A DNA stretch of 23,563 nucleotides from CAYREV01 sp964423345 (GTDB taxonomy: Bacteria; Bacteroidota; Rhodothermia; Balneolales; Balneolaceae), in NCBI GenBank assembly GCA_964423345.1, contig CAYREV010000031.1:1-23563 (forward strand), read 5' to 3'. Below, piece by piece: positions 14,410-23,513 of this stretch. A program made the translations under genes and the position numbers. Under the pieces are notes generated by a model. The model was not told the DNA's origin. It was given only the letters and a program-made list of their open reading frames with translations, and did not search any database. Position 1 is the first letter of the stretch, and the number at the start of each line of letters is the position of its first letter.

Positions 14410-15669
14410 TCAGCCTGTTTCGGCTGACTTTTTCCGGCTTACTGCACCACGGACAGCTATCACCTTCTCCTCCTGTTCATCCCATTGGGGCTTGGCATAG
14501 TCGATGATAGACAGGTAGTTGCCCTCTTTATCCTGTATTCGGTATTCACAAGTGTTGTGCTGCCCATCCAGTACCGTTTCAAGATGTTCCATTACTTTTT
14601 CCAGGTCATCCTCATGAATAAACTTGGAAAACCCATCTCCCTGATTCACCGCCAGGATGGAAAGGCCGGTCAATTCCGGAAATTCTGCCGATACATGATC
14701 CAGGATTATTTCACCATCTTCCCGTTTGATGTTATAGTTGTATTCTGAGGCCTTGTTAAAAATCCGGTTGAAGGTCCGGTTTTTTTTCTTCAGCGTACCT
14801 ATGATGCGTTTCTGGAGGGATATATTTTTCACTTCGCATCGAACAAGTGTATTCTCTTTCAAGTCAAGAATCTTGGTCCGCCCCTGTATCTGTATGGGCA
14901 TCCCGCTTTTGTGTTTTATGATCCCCTTGAATTCCCGGTTATCGTATTCCTCCTTGGCATTTGCCCCATCAAATCGGGCACGAAGGGAATCACGGTATTT
15001 CCTGGGAAACAGGTCCCATGCCTTGATACGTTTAAGCTCATCTTTGCTGTAATTGACCAGTTCCCGAAATGATTTATTAGCCATCACGATGTTGCCCTGC
15101 TCATCCACATCCAGAACGGTTCGGTTCGATTCCTCACGCAGATTGTCAAATTCCACACTGGTATCAACCAGCATTTTCTCTGCGCGTTTACGTTCAGTTA
15201 TATCATGCTGGTAGGAAACCCAGTGGGTTATATTTCCGTCCCGGTCGGTCAGCGGATGGATATCCCACTGGTTGACGAATTCGGAACCGTCTTTACGGTA
15301 GTTGACCGTATGGCCGAAAAAGGACTGCCCCTTCTTCAACCTCCGTTTTAGCTCATCCAGCACTTTCCGGTCGGTCTTGGGTCCCTGCAGTATTCTCGGG
15401 GTCTTGCCGATTACCTCTTCCTTGGAGTAACCGGTCATTTCACAAAAACCGTCATTGACATATACGATCTCGGGGCCGGGATCTTCCAGATCAAGCTTGG
15501 TAATCAAGATGGAATCGTAATCGTTACGTATGGCCGACTCCAGCAACTCAAGATGAAAAGCCTTTTTATCCTTTTCATTTTCAAATTTCCGGAAGAGTTT
15601 CATCAACTCTTCTGCAGCCCCGGCATCCTTGCTGAGGTTTTTAATTTTTTCCTTGATAGCATTCTCCAT
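14410..15669 (-). CDS. Multi-PAS sensory protein without recognisable output domain
   Basis: The product is 419 residues. A charged helical N-terminus (about 1-45) is followed by three PAS-like domains. PAS1 (about 50-165) contains IVYVNDGFCEMTGYSKEEVI, GKTPRILQGPKTD, the PAC-like NYRKDGSEFVNQWDIHPL, and ITHWVSYQHDITERKRAE. PAS2 (about 175-285) contains RTVLDVDEQGNIVMANKSFR. PAS3 (about 300-415) contains FNKASEYNYNIKREDGE and ends shortly after VIAVRGAVSRKKSAETG. GKTPRILQG is the LOV-type GxNCRFLQ site with Pro91 in place of the photoactive Cys, so blue-light adduct formation is not expected. No kinase, cyclase, EAL or DNA-binding domain follows. It may work as a partner of the nearby hybrid kinase, which lacks a soluble sensor; this is an inference. 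Confidence 0.88.
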   Translation of the reverse strand: MENAIKEKIKNLSKDAGAAEELMKLFRKFENEKDKKAFHLELLESAIRNDYDSILITKLDLEDPGPEIVYVNDGFCEMTGYSKEEVIGKTPRILQGPKTDRKVLDELKRRLKKGQSFFGHTVNYRKDGSEFVNQWDIHPLTDRDGNITHWVSYQHDITERKRAEKMLVDTSVEFDNLREESNRTVLDVDEQGNIVMANKSFRELVNYSKDELKRIKAWDLFPRKYRDSLRARFDGANAKEEYDNREFKGIIKHKSGMPIQIQGRTKILDLKENTLVRCEVKNISLQKRIIGTLKKKNRTFNRIFNKASEYNYNIKREDGEIILDHVSAEFPELTGLSILAVNQGDGFSKFIHEDDLEKVMEHLETVLDGQHNTCEYRIQDKEGNYLSIIDYAKPQWDEQEEKVIAVRGAVSRKKSAETG

Positions 15670-15897
15670 AGCAAAATAAGTGATTAAACGATATGCGTAC
15701 CCCGATTTTTAGGAATGTCAATTGAGATTAACACCAGAGCTTTCCTGTATCATTCCAATGATAATAAATTTTAATCGTCCCCCAATATTTGAGACAAGCC
15801 GTTGAACTGCAAACACTTACGCCTTTATACAGACGAGCGGTGACAATTTTTTTGAATTTCCGATCAACCTTTTTGCCCTATTTTAGAGCAATTTGTC

Positions 15898-17061
15898 TCA
15901 TTTTAGCAGCAGCTTGGCAATGGTATTCAGCTGCATATTGGATGTTCCCTCATAAATCTTGCCTATCTTTGAATCGCGGTAGTATTTTTCAACGGGGTAT
16001 TCCTTGACGTACCCATAGCCCCCGAAAAGGTCAATGGCAAGAGAACTTACATTTTCCGCCACTTCCGAAGAATGATACTTGGCCATTGCAGCTTCCTTCA
16101 GGAAATTTTGTCCGTCTTCTTTCAGGCGTGCCGCATTATATACAAGCAGGCGTGCCGTTTCAATTTCCGTAGCCATCTTGGCCAACTGAAATTGAACCCC
16201 CTGGAAGTCCGATATGGACTGCCCGAACTGCTTGCGCTCCTGGGTATATGACAGGGCTGCTTCAAAGGCCCCCTGGGCTATTCCGATCATCTGCGCCCCG
16301 ATACCGATGCGACCCTCGTTCAGGGTTTCGATTGCCACCTTGTATCCCTTCCCAACTTCACCGAGCACATTGCCCTTGGGTACTTTACAATCTTCCAGTA
16401 GAATCTCACAGGTTGAACTGGCACGGATACCCAGCTTGTTTTCCTTTTTGGAAACGGAAAATCCTTCAAAGTCCCGTTCGACGATAAAGGCCGTAATGCC
16501 CTTGTATCCGGCATCGGGGTTCAGGGTGGCAAAGACCAGGAATAGGTCGGCTTCGTTGGCGTTTGTGATCCAGAGTTTGGAGCCGTTGAGTACGTAGTGA
16601 TCGCCTTCGTCTTTGGCCGTCGTCTTCAGGGCAAAAGCATCGCTGCCCGATCCCGCTTCGGAAAGGCAGTAGGCCCCAACCTTTTCATTGGACAGTTGCG
16701 GCAAAAACCTCTGGTTGACCTCTTCGCTGCCCCATCTCAGGAAAGCGTTGTTAACCAAGGTATTCTGAACATCCATAAACACCGCAGCGGAAGCGTCAAT
16801 TTTGGAGATCTCTTCAATAGCGAGTATAGACATGAAGAAGGTACCCCCTCCTCCCTGATACTTTTCGGGGACTTCAATACCCATCAGCCCCATCTCAAAA
16901 AACTGGCGTACAAGGTCGGGATCCAGCTTCGCCTTCTCATCCATTTCACTCACCTTGGGCTTTATCACACTGTTGGCAAAATCTGCAGCCGCATCCTTCA
17001 GCATCTGCTCATCTTCGGTAAGGCTGGTTAGGGGGGGTATCATTTGTTCTACCTGTTCCAT
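15898..17061 (-). CDS. Acyl-CoA dehydrogenase, short/branched-chain (ACADSB) type
   Basis: The product is 387 residues, typical for the family. The FAD- and substrate-contacting signatures are present: YCLSEAGSGSDAFALKTTA, LNGSKLWITNANEADLFLVF, NEGRIGIGAQMIGIAQGAFE, YTQERKQFGQSISDFQGVQF, DLFGGYGYVKEYPVEKYYRD. The C-terminal IYEGTSNMQLNTIAKLLLK contains E371, at the usual catalytic-base position. The combination EAGSGSDAF, NKLGIRASSTC and KYYRDSKIGKIYEGTSNMQ is closest, from memory, to vertebrate 2-methylbutyryl/isobutyryl-CoA dehydrogenases. This suits Ile and Val breakdown, which yields propionyl-CoA. It is divergent from mutA with 250 bp between starts. Electron transfer to ETF is expected. 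Confidence 0.93.
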   Translation of the reverse strand: MEQVEQMIPPLTSLTEDEQMLKDAAADFANSVIKPKVSEMDEKAKLDPDLVRQFFEMGLMGIEVPEKYQGGGGTFFMSILAIEEISKIDASAAVFMDVQNTLVNNAFLRWGSEEVNQRFLPQLSNEKVGAYCLSEAGSGSDAFALKTTAKDEGDHYVLNGSKLWITNANEADLFLVFATLNPDAGYKGITAFIVERDFEGFSVSKKENKLGIRASSTCEILLEDCKVPKGNVLGEVGKGYKVAIETLNEGRIGIGAQMIGIAQGAFEAALSYTQERKQFGQSISDFQGVQFQLAKMATEIETARLLVYNAARLKEDGQNFLKEAAMAKYHSSEVAENVSSLAIDLFGGYGYVKEYPVEKYYRDSKIGKIYEGTSNMQLNTIAKLLLK

Positions 17062-17311
17062 AAAACACTCTCTTATTAATATTCAATGTACGGTTGATTA
17101 TGCTGGCTAAATATAGGAAATCAAGAACTAAGTTTTACCCCTTCTTTTGCTATAGACCGTAAAAAAACGTCACAGCCAACTCAGCTGTTAGTAAAGTAGG
17201 TGCAAGCTGATTATTTTAGCCCGAAACCTGCTGCCGGATATAGCTTTGTTTGGGGTTCACAGCCGATGGAGTTGGCAGTAAGAGGAATCAACAGAAAATG
17301 GAATCCACGAA
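17062..17311. promoter_or_regulatory. Divergent promoter region, acyl-CoA dehydrogenase / mutAB-meaB
   Basis: The region contains TCACAGCC twice (17170-17177, 17257-17264) and an 8-bp inverted pair GCCAACTC (17175-17182) and GAGTTGGC (17269-17276), so related blocks flank an 80-90 bp segment. TAGCTTTG at 17241-17248 matches the TAnnTTTG -7 box and would start mutA transcription about 57 nt before its ATG, but no TTG is found at the expected distance upstream. A shared regulator of both directions is plausible, not shown. Confidence 0.4.
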
Positions 17312-19315
17312 ATGAGTCAAAATCAGGAATCTTTATTTGAGGAATTCCCACCCGTATCCAGGGAGAAATGGGAGCAGCTTATCAAAAAGGACCTGGGCGG
17401 TGCAGACTATAAGAAAAAACTACGGTGGGATACCGGCGAGGGCGTTGAGGTCCTCCCCTTTTACCGGCGTGATGACATTGATTCTTACCCGCCCCTTCTA
17501 CCCGAGCACAGGGGACGATGGACCATCTGCGCCCCCGTTTTCGATCGTTCGGTTGAGGAGGCCAACGACAGTGCACGCCGCGCAATAGCGGGCGGTGCGG
17601 ATGCCTTACAGTTTAAAATACGGCTCCGAAGTACCTCGGGCATGCTGGGAGGCGACCTGGAGGGTACCTCTGTACAGGGGCAGGAGGACTTCAATAAACT
17701 ATTCGAAAATATCGACCTTGAAAATATAGCTGTTGCCTTCGACACCGGTATGGCTTCTCCGCTGATCCTGGCAATGGCAAGAAACCACCTTGATGATCTT
17801 TCGCCCAATAGCAAGCCGAAGCTCTCTTTCAGCTACGACCCCTTCACTTATATAGCCGAAAAGGGACAGCTGCCGAAAAGGAGACCGCTGCTGGAAAACG
17901 AAATAGTCGACCTGGCTCAAAACGCCCTGGACTTACCCGGTTTAAAAACCCTCTGTGCCGGCGGGCGTTTCTGGCATAATACCGGGGGACTGGCAATCCA
18001 TGAGCTGGGGCTATCCCTGGCATCAGCCTCCGAATACCTCGCCCTCCTAACCGATAGGGGAATGGCGGTAGGTGACGCCGCCAAAACCATTCATTTCCGG
18101 CTGGCGGCCGGGGCCAAATACTTTCCTGAAATAGCGAAATTCAGGGCGATGAGAACGCTCTGGAAACAACTGCTCGAATCTTATGGTTGCCAGCAGGAGA
18201 TATCCGCCCATATCCATGCGGAATCCTCGACGTGGAATAAAACGCTGTACGACGCCCACATGAATATGCTCCGCACCACCACTGAAGCCATGGCAGCGGC
18301 CATAGGCGGTGCCGATATCCTTACGGTCAAGCCGTTCGACCGGGCTTTCAGGGAGCCGGACCCATTCTCCCAGCGCATTGCCAAAAATTCACAGATTATC
18401 ATGCAGGAGGAGTCGTACTTCGATAAAGTTGCCGACCCGGCAGCGGGGTCGTACTACATTGAGAAACTGACTCACGAAATTGCCGGGGAAGCCTGGGATT
18501 ATTTCCGTGAAGTCGAAAAGGAAGGGGGAGTGATGACTTCCCTGGAAAACGGCTCGGTGCAGGCAACCATCGAATCCGTACAGCAGCAGCGCGACTACGC
18601 TATCGCCCGCCGCGGACGCATCTTTGTGGGAACCAACCAGTATCCCAATCCCGACGAACGTATGAAGGACGACATTGACTCGCCTTTCACTGCTGTATCC
18701 CTGGAGGAGACGGATTATGAATTTGACCCGGATACCGGCGAGGAGGCATTGATCACCGCCATCCGGTCCGCCCTTGCAGAGGGCGCCAGGCTCGGAGACC
18801 TCGTACCCAATCTCTACCAGGAAGATTGGAGCAAGCATGAGATACGAACCGTCTCGGCATACCGGGGCGCCCGGGACTTTGAAGAACTGCGCCTGGCTAC
18901 CGAAAAGCATTCAGATACCCCTCGTGTGCTCACCCTCCCGATGGGTGACAAGAAGATGCGCAAGGCACGATCGACCTTCACATCAAACTTTTTCGGTTGT
19001 GCGGGATACGAAATCGAAGATCCCATCGGATTCGACTCGGTTGAGAAAGCCGCTGAAGCCGTCCGGGAAACAGTACCGGATATTGCGGTCATCTGCAGTT
19101 CCGACAAGGAATACGAAGAGTTGGTCCCGGCCCTGCTCGACAAAATTAAGGGCACCGATCCCAAACCGTTGGTAGTCGTTGCCGCCAATCCGGAAAAACT
19201 TCCGGACCTGGCTTCCGACGACCGATTGGAGCCGTTTATCTTCTCCGGATCCAATGTCCTCAAAACACTGCAAACCTTTCACCAGAAGCTCGGCATAACC
19301 AAAGAACCATCATGA
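17312..19315 (+). CDS. mutA: Methylmalonyl-CoA mutase, small (non-catalytic) subunit
   Basis: The product is 667 residues. EEFPPVSREKWEQLIKKDLG at the N-terminus is typical of the beta subunit. A mutase-type TIM-barrel region follows (GRWTICAPVFDRSVEEANDS, IHAESSTWNKTLYDAHMNML, TTTEAMAAAIGGADILTVKP, ADPAAGSYYIEKLTHEIAGE). The C-terminal cobalamin-type fold (from about 530) has GDKKMRKARSTF where MutB has the B12-binding DxHxxG, so it cannot bind cobalamin through the usual histidine, as is normal for MutA. It pairs with MutB to give the heterodimer that isomerises (R)-methylmalonyl-CoA and succinyl-CoA. The TGA stop overlaps the mutB ATG in ATGA, which implies translational coupling. The ATG at 17312 has no strong Shine-Dalgarno sequence. 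Confidence 0.95.
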   Translation: MSQNQESLFEEFPPVSREKWEQLIKKDLGGADYKKKLRWDTGEGVEVLPFYRRDDIDSYPPLLPEHRGRWTICAPVFDRSVEEANDSARRAIAGGADALQFKIRLRSTSGMLGGDLEGTSVQGQEDFNKLFENIDLENIAVAFDTGMASPLILAMARNHLDDLSPNSKPKLSFSYDPFTYIAEKGQLPKRRPLLENEIVDLAQNALDLPGLKTLCAGGRFWHNTGGLAIHELGLSLASASEYLALLTDRGMAVGDAAKTIHFRLAAGAKYFPEIAKFRAMRTLWKQLLESYGCQQEISAHIHAESSTWNKTLYDAHMNMLRTTTEAMAAAIGGADILTVKPFDRAFREPDPFSQRIAKNSQIIMQEESYFDKVADPAAGSYYIEKLTHEIAGEAWDYFREVEKEGGVMTSLENGSVQATIESVQQQRDYAIARRGRIFVGTNQYPNPDERMKDDIDSPFTAVSLEETDYEFDPDTGEEALITAIRSALAEGARLGDLVPNLYQEDWSKHEIRTVSAYRGARDFEELRLATEKHSDTPRVLTLPMGDKKMRKARSTFTSNFFGCAGYEIEDPIGFDSVEKAAEAVRETVPDIAVICSSDKEYEELVPALLDKIKGTDPKPLVVVAANPEKLPDLASDDRLEPFIFSGSNVLKTLQTFHQKLGITKEPS

Positions 19316-21462
19316 GACCAGATTTTTCGGAAATACCCTATAAGCCGCCAGCATCCGGCCCCGCCTCCCGGGAAATAACTGGAGATTCATCCTGGGCCAC
19401 CCCGGAGCAGATCGATGTCAAGCCGGTGTTTACGGAGTCGGACATTGAGGGCCTGGGTCACCTGGACTATGCAGCGGGAATACCGCCCTACCTGCGGGGG
19501 CCCTATTCAACCATGTATGCCGTGCGTCCGTGGACTATCCGTCAATATGCCGGATTTTCCACCGCCGAAGAATCCAATAAATTTTACCGCAAGGCCCTGG
19601 CCCAGGGGCAGAAAGGCTTGTCGGTTGCTTTCGACCTCCCCACCCACCGCGGCTACGACTCGGATCATGAGCGGGTGACCGGCGACGTGGGTAAAGCAGG
19701 TGTAGCCATCGACTCCATCCTGGACATGAAAGTGCTTTTCGACCAAATACCCCTGGATGAGATGTCCGTTTCCATGACCATGAACGGAGCGGTCATCCCT
19801 ATCATGGCATTCTATATAGTAACCGCCGAAGAGCAGGGCGTTTCCAGGGAAAAGCTTAGCGGCACCATACAAAATGATATCCTCAAGGAGTTCATGGTGC
19901 GCAACACCTATATTTATCCCCCCGAACCCTCCATGCGTATCATCGGCGACATCTTCGAATATACCTCGAAAAAGATGCCGAAATTCAACTCCATCAGTGT
20001 CAGCGGCTACCACATGCAGGAAGCCGGGGCCACCTGCGACCTTGAGCTGGCCTACACCCTGGCCGACGGACTGGAGTATCTGCGTACCGGCATAGATGCG
20101 GGGCTGGATATTGACGACTTTGCCCCGCGCATCTCCTTCTTCTGGGCCATCGGCATGAACCACTTTATGGAGATAGCCAAAATGCGGGCCGCACGCATGT
20201 TATGGGCCAAACTGGTTAAGAGGTTCAATCCTGATAATCCCAAATCCATGTCCCTGCGAACACACTGTCAGACTTCGGGCTGGAGCCTTACGGAACAGGA
20301 CCCGTACAACAATGTAGCGCGCACAACTATTGAGGCAATGGCAGCGGCCCTCGGGCACACCCAGTCGCTGCATACCAATGCGCTGGACGAAGCTATCGCC
20401 CTCCCCTCCGACTTCACGGCCCGCATAGCCCGGAATACCCAGATATATCTGCAGGAGGAGACCGGCATAACCAAGGCCGTGGATCCCTGGGCCGGCTCCT
20501 ACTATGTGGAATACCTGACCGACCGAATCGCACGAAGGGCCTGGGAGCTGATTGAGGAAGTGGAAGAGCTGGGGGGCATGGCCAAGGCCATAGAAACCGG
20601 CCTGCCCAAGATGAGAATTGAAGAGGCAGCTGCCAGGAAACAGGCACGCATCGACTCCGGGAAGGATACCATTGTCGGAGTTAATAAATACAGGCTTGAC
20701 AAAGAAGACCCAATTGACATTCTTGAAGTTGACAACACCAAGGTTAGAAATGCACAGATTAAGCGGCTGAAGAAGCTCAAGGCAGATCGAGATGAAGAGA
20801 AAGTGGCCGGTGCATTGAACAAGGTTACCAAGGTAGCCGAAACCGGCCGTGGCAACCTGCTTGAGGCGGCTGTGGAAGCCGCTCGCAGCCGGGCAACCCT
20901 TGGTGAAATATCCGGTGCCATGGAGAAGGTTTTCGGCCGCTACAAGGCAACGGTAAAATCAATATCCGGCGTGTATTCTTCAGAAATAGATGACGACAAA
21001 AACTTTAAGAAGACCCGGGAACTGGCAGATACGTTTGCGGACCTCGAAGGGCGGCGGCCCCGTATAATGGTCGCCAAGATGGGCCAGGACGGCCACGACC
21101 GGGGAGCGAAAGTCATATCAACCAGCTTCGCCGACCTCGGCTTTGATGTCGATATCGGTCCCCTGTTCCAGACTCCGGCCGAAGCCGCCCGCCAAGCCGT
21201 CGAAAACGACGTGCATATCCTTGGAGTTTCCAGCCTGGCGGGGGGACATAAAACACTGGTACCGAAAGTGATAGAAGAGCTTGAAGAGCTGGGACGGGAT
21301 GATATTATGGTTATTGTGGGAGGAGTCATACCCCAGCAGGATTATCAGTATCTGTATGACCGCGGCGTAGTGGGTGTTTTCGGTCCGGGTACCGTTATAT
21401 CGAAAGCCGCCAGGCAGATACTCGAAGTACTTATTGAAAGCCGGGAAAATGATAATACATAA
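19312..21462 (+). CDS. mutB: Methylmalonyl-CoA mutase, large catalytic subunit
   Basis: The product is 716 residues, standard for the alpha subunit. The N-terminal part has YAVRPWTIRQYAGFSTAEES, the CoA-entry and active-site region. SVSGYHMQEAGAT includes H234, matching the catalytic His244 of the Propionibacterium enzyme. THCQTSGWSLTEQDPYNN and WAGSYYVEYLTDRIA complete the barrel. The C-terminal cobalamin domain has MGQDGHDRGAKV, with DxHxxG at 593-598 and H595 as lower axial cobalt ligand, then LGVSSLAGGHKTLVP and MVIVGGVIP. The enzyme needs adenosylcobalamin and works in the cytoplasm. Catalysis is expected to be intact. It is translationally coupled to mutA and followed after 28 bp by meaB, a common operon order. 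Confidence 0.98.
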   Translation: MRPDFSEIPYKPPASGPASREITGDSSWATPEQIDVKPVFTESDIEGLGHLDYAAGIPPYLRGPYSTMYAVRPWTIRQYAGFSTAEESNKFYRKALAQGQKGLSVAFDLPTHRGYDSDHERVTGDVGKAGVAIDSILDMKVLFDQIPLDEMSVSMTMNGAVIPIMAFYIVTAEEQGVSREKLSGTIQNDILKEFMVRNTYIYPPEPSMRIIGDIFEYTSKKMPKFNSISVSGYHMQEAGATCDLELAYTLADGLEYLRTGIDAGLDIDDFAPRISFFWAIGMNHFMEIAKMRAARMLWAKLVKRFNPDNPKSMSLRTHCQTSGWSLTEQDPYNNVARTTIEAMAAALGHTQSLHTNALDEAIALPSDFTARIARNTQIYLQEETGITKAVDPWAGSYYVEYLTDRIARRAWELIEEVEELGGMAKAIETGLPKMRIEEAAARKQARIDSGKDTIVGVNKYRLDKEDPIDILEVDNTKVRNAQIKRLKKLKADRDEEKVAGALNKVTKVAETGRGNLLEAAVEAARSRATLGEISGAMEKVFGRYKATVKSISGVYSSEIDDDKNFKKTRELADTFADLEGRRPRIMVAKMGQDGHDRGAKVISTSFADLGFDVDIGPLFQTPAEAARQAVENDVHILGVSSLAGGHKTLVPKVIEELEELGRDDIMVIVGGVIPQQDYQYLYDRGVVGVFGPGTVISKAARQILEVLIESRENDNT

Positions 21463-21490
21463 TTAACTGCACCGGTATTCCACCGGGCAA

Positions 21491-22588
21491 ATGACACCTA
21501 TGGGCTCAGACAACAAATCCGACGAACGTTCCTCCCTTTCCCTGAATCAGGGGGTGGAATCCGGCCGTTCGATCACGCCAAAGAGCCTCGAGCAGTTTAA
21601 GCAGCAGGCTCAATCCCTGACTCCGGACGAGTATGTTGAGGGAATCCGGGAGGGAGACCGGACCATACTGAGTCGGGCCATCACGCTTATCGAAAGCACC
21701 CGGCGGGAACACCAGGCCCTTGCCGAAGAGATCATCGAGCAATGCCTGCCTTCTGCGGGAGATTCCATTCGCATCGGCATCACGGGCGTCCCGGGGGTAG
21801 GTAAAAGCACCTTTATCGAGACCCTGGGAAATATGATTACAGCCAAGGGACACAAGCTTGCTGTTCTTGCCATTGATCCCAGCAGCACCCGTACCCGGGG
21901 CAGTATCCTGGGCGATAAAACGCGCATGGAGACCCTCGCCAATAATGAAGATGCTTTCATCCGTCCCTCCCCCACCGCAGGGTCCCTGGGCGGGGTTGCA
22001 CGGAAAACACGGGAAACCATCTACCTTTGCGAGGCTGCGGGATATGATACCATCTTTATTGAAACGGTGGGTGTGGGCCAATCGGAAACAGCCGTACATT
22101 CCATGGTAGATTTTTTCCTGCTCCTCATGCTCGCCGGTGCCGGCGACGAGCTTCAGGGCATCAAACGTGGCATCATGGAGATGACAGACGCCATTGCTAT
22201 TAATAAAATTGACCAAAGCTCACAAAAAGAGGTGCAGAAGGCCGTCCGCGAATATAAAAATGCCCTGCACCTGTATCCTCCCAAGGAATCGGGATGGTCG
22301 CCCGAAGTAACCACCTGCTCGGCCCTGGACAGTGAAGGTATCGAAGAGATCTGGGAACTGATACAGGACTACATCTCCACCGCCAGGGGGAACGGTTATT
22401 TTGAAACCAATAGAAAACGGCAGGCCCGGCACTGGATGCATGAGACCATCAACAACCGGCTCCGGGACGCCTTCTATAGCGATCCGGAGGTGAAGAAAAA
22501 ACTCGAAAAGATTGAACAGAAAGTTTTAAAGGGAGAAATGAGCTCTTTCAAGGCTGCCGGCAAACTGCTTGATCTCTACCGCGGCTAA
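21491..22588 (+). CDS. meaB: Methylmalonyl-CoA mutase-associated G3E GTPase (MeaB/ArgK)
   Basis: The product is 365 residues. After a polar N-terminal arm come IGITGVPGVGKSTFIETLG (Walker A GVPGVGKS at 99-106), AIDPSSTRTRGSILGDKTRM, FIRPSPTAGSLGGVARKTRE and IFIETVGVGQSE, the switch-like stretch peculiar to MeaB, then AINKID as the NKxD guanine motif. The C-terminal helical dimerisation arm is WMHETINNRLRDAF to the end. MeaB gates adenosylcobalamin loading and protects the mutase from inactivation. Its position right after mutB supports this role, although the older name ArgK was given for arginine transport. ATG 21491 is chosen; ATG 21500 (MGSDNKSDERS) would remove three residues. It is convergent with cdaA. 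Confidence 0.96.
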   Translation: MTPMGSDNKSDERSSLSLNQGVESGRSITPKSLEQFKQQAQSLTPDEYVEGIREGDRTILSRAITLIESTRREHQALAEEIIEQCLPSAGDSIRIGITGVPGVGKSTFIETLGNMITAKGHKLAVLAIDPSSTRTRGSILGDKTRMETLANNEDAFIRPSPTAGSLGGVARKTRETIYLCEAAGYDTIFIETVGVGQSETAVHSMVDFFLLLMLAGAGDELQGIKRGIMEMTDAIAINKIDQSSQKEVQKAVREYKNALHLYPPKESGWSPEVTTCSALDSEGIEEIWELIQDYISTARGNGYFETNRKRQARHWMHETINNRLRDAFYSDPEVKKKLEKIEQKVLKGEMSSFKAAGKLLDLYRG

Positions 22589-22655
22589 TTCACTTCGAGA
22601 TCAATAGTACCCACGTCTCTCTACGAAAAAAGAAGAAAAGTTTAGGATAGGCGTA

Positions 22656-23474
22656 TCAGCCCATATTCAGCTCGGATTGTGGGGAGGAAAAGGCTATATC
22701 CTCTTCATCGATTTTCTGCTTGCCCAGCGATTCCTGCATCTCGCTTCTCAGTTTCTGAATGGTCAAGCCGCTGGTAAGCGAGCCGTTACGGGCTATGGAT
22801 ATGCGGCCCGACTCTTCAGATATGACCAGTACCAGAACGTTATTCGTTTCGGTTATACCGACGGCCGCCCGGTGGCGCGTACCGAAGACCGAAGAGATGT
22901 TGGGATTTTGGGAAATGGGCAGGTAGCAGCTGGCCGCCACTATGCGATTGTTGCGTATTACCACAGCCCCGTCATGCAGAGGAGTGTGTTTATTAAAGAT
23001 GGTCTGCAGCAGTTCGCTGTTGACCCTGGCATCCAGCTTGACCCCAACATCGACCAGGTCCTGCAGGGAAGAAGATCGGGCAAAGACGATCAAACCGCCC
23101 GTTTTGGTATGCGACATGGCCCGTGCGGCGTCGACCACCTCTTCGATAATGCCTTCGGAACCGGTGGAGACGAACAGTCGGTCAAGGTTGGTGTTTTGCC
23201 CCAGGTTATAAAGCAACTTTCGAATCTCGGGCTGAAAGATGATAAATACAGCCAGCACACCTACATCAAGGATTCTGCGCAATATAAAATTGATGGTAGT
23301 CAGCCCCATGGCACTGACAAGCGCGTTGATAATGATAATAAACACCAGCCCAACGGCAGCCTGTATGGCGAAGGTACCCCGTATCCACCGGTACAGGTAG
23401 AACAGCACCAGGGCAATAATAAAGACTTCCACAAAGTCTTTAATGCCGAATTCTAAAAATCCAATGGGTATCAC
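22656..23474 (-). CDS. cdaA: Diadenylate cyclase CdaA (membrane DAC)
   Basis: The product is 272 residues. Three hydrophobic helices occupy about residues 10-95 (DFVEVFIIALVLFYLYRWI, AAVGLVFIIIINALVSAMGL, ILDVGVLAVFIIFQPEIRKL). The DAC domain follows, with HTPLHDGAVVI (DGA at 168-170) and FGTRHRAAVGITE (RHR at 200-202), both catalytic motifs intact. It joins two ATP into c-di-AMP, which controls potassium and osmotic balance and cell-envelope stress in many bacteria. The start is GTG (revcomp 23472-23474), directly downstream of a heptamer tandem repeat. No in-frame alternative exists upstream because the repeat carries a TAA in that frame. The usual neighbours (folP, ybbR/cdaR, glmM) are not visible within the window. 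Confidence 0.96.
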   Translation of the reverse strand: MIPIGFLEFGIKDFVEVFIIALVLFYLYRWIRGTFAIQAAVGLVFIIIINALVSAMGLTTINFILRRILDVGVLAVFIIFQPEIRKLLYNLGQNTNLDRLFVSTGSEGIIEEVVDAARAMSHTKTGGLIVFARSSSLQDLVDVGVKLDARVNSELLQTIFNKHTPLHDGAVVIRNNRIVAASCYLPISQNPNISSVFGTRHRAAVGITETNNVLVLVISEESGRISIARNGSLTSGLTIQKLRSEMQESLGKQKIDEEDIAFSSPQSELNMG

Positions 23475-23476
23475 TT

Positions 23477-23500
23477 GGTTACTGGTTACTGGTTACTGGT
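23477..23500. repeat. Heptanucleotide tandem repeat (GGTTACT)3 next to the cdaA start
   Basis: GGTTACT is repeated three times (23477-23483, 23484-23490, 23491-23497) plus GGT. On the cdaA strand it reads AGTAACC repeats ending 2 nt before the GTG start, so it forms the ribosome-binding region of the mRNA and leaves no Shine-Dalgarno sequence. Confidence 0.85.
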
Positions 23501-23513
23501 CATCAGGCTCCGA

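Noticed and set aside
15789..16007. A 72-codon plus-strand frame upstream of and into the acyl-CoA dehydrogenase 3' end
   Set aside because: It overlaps the conserved C-terminus of the dehydrogenase on the other strand and shows no domain or start signal.
17312..19315. Loss of the cobalamin-binding histidine in MutA as a defect
   Set aside because: Missing DxHxxG is normal for the small subunit; MutB carries the intact site.
19507..20163. A 218-codon open frame antisense to mutB
   Set aside because: It is the mirror of the catalytic barrel of mutB, Gly/Val/His-rich, with no independent support.
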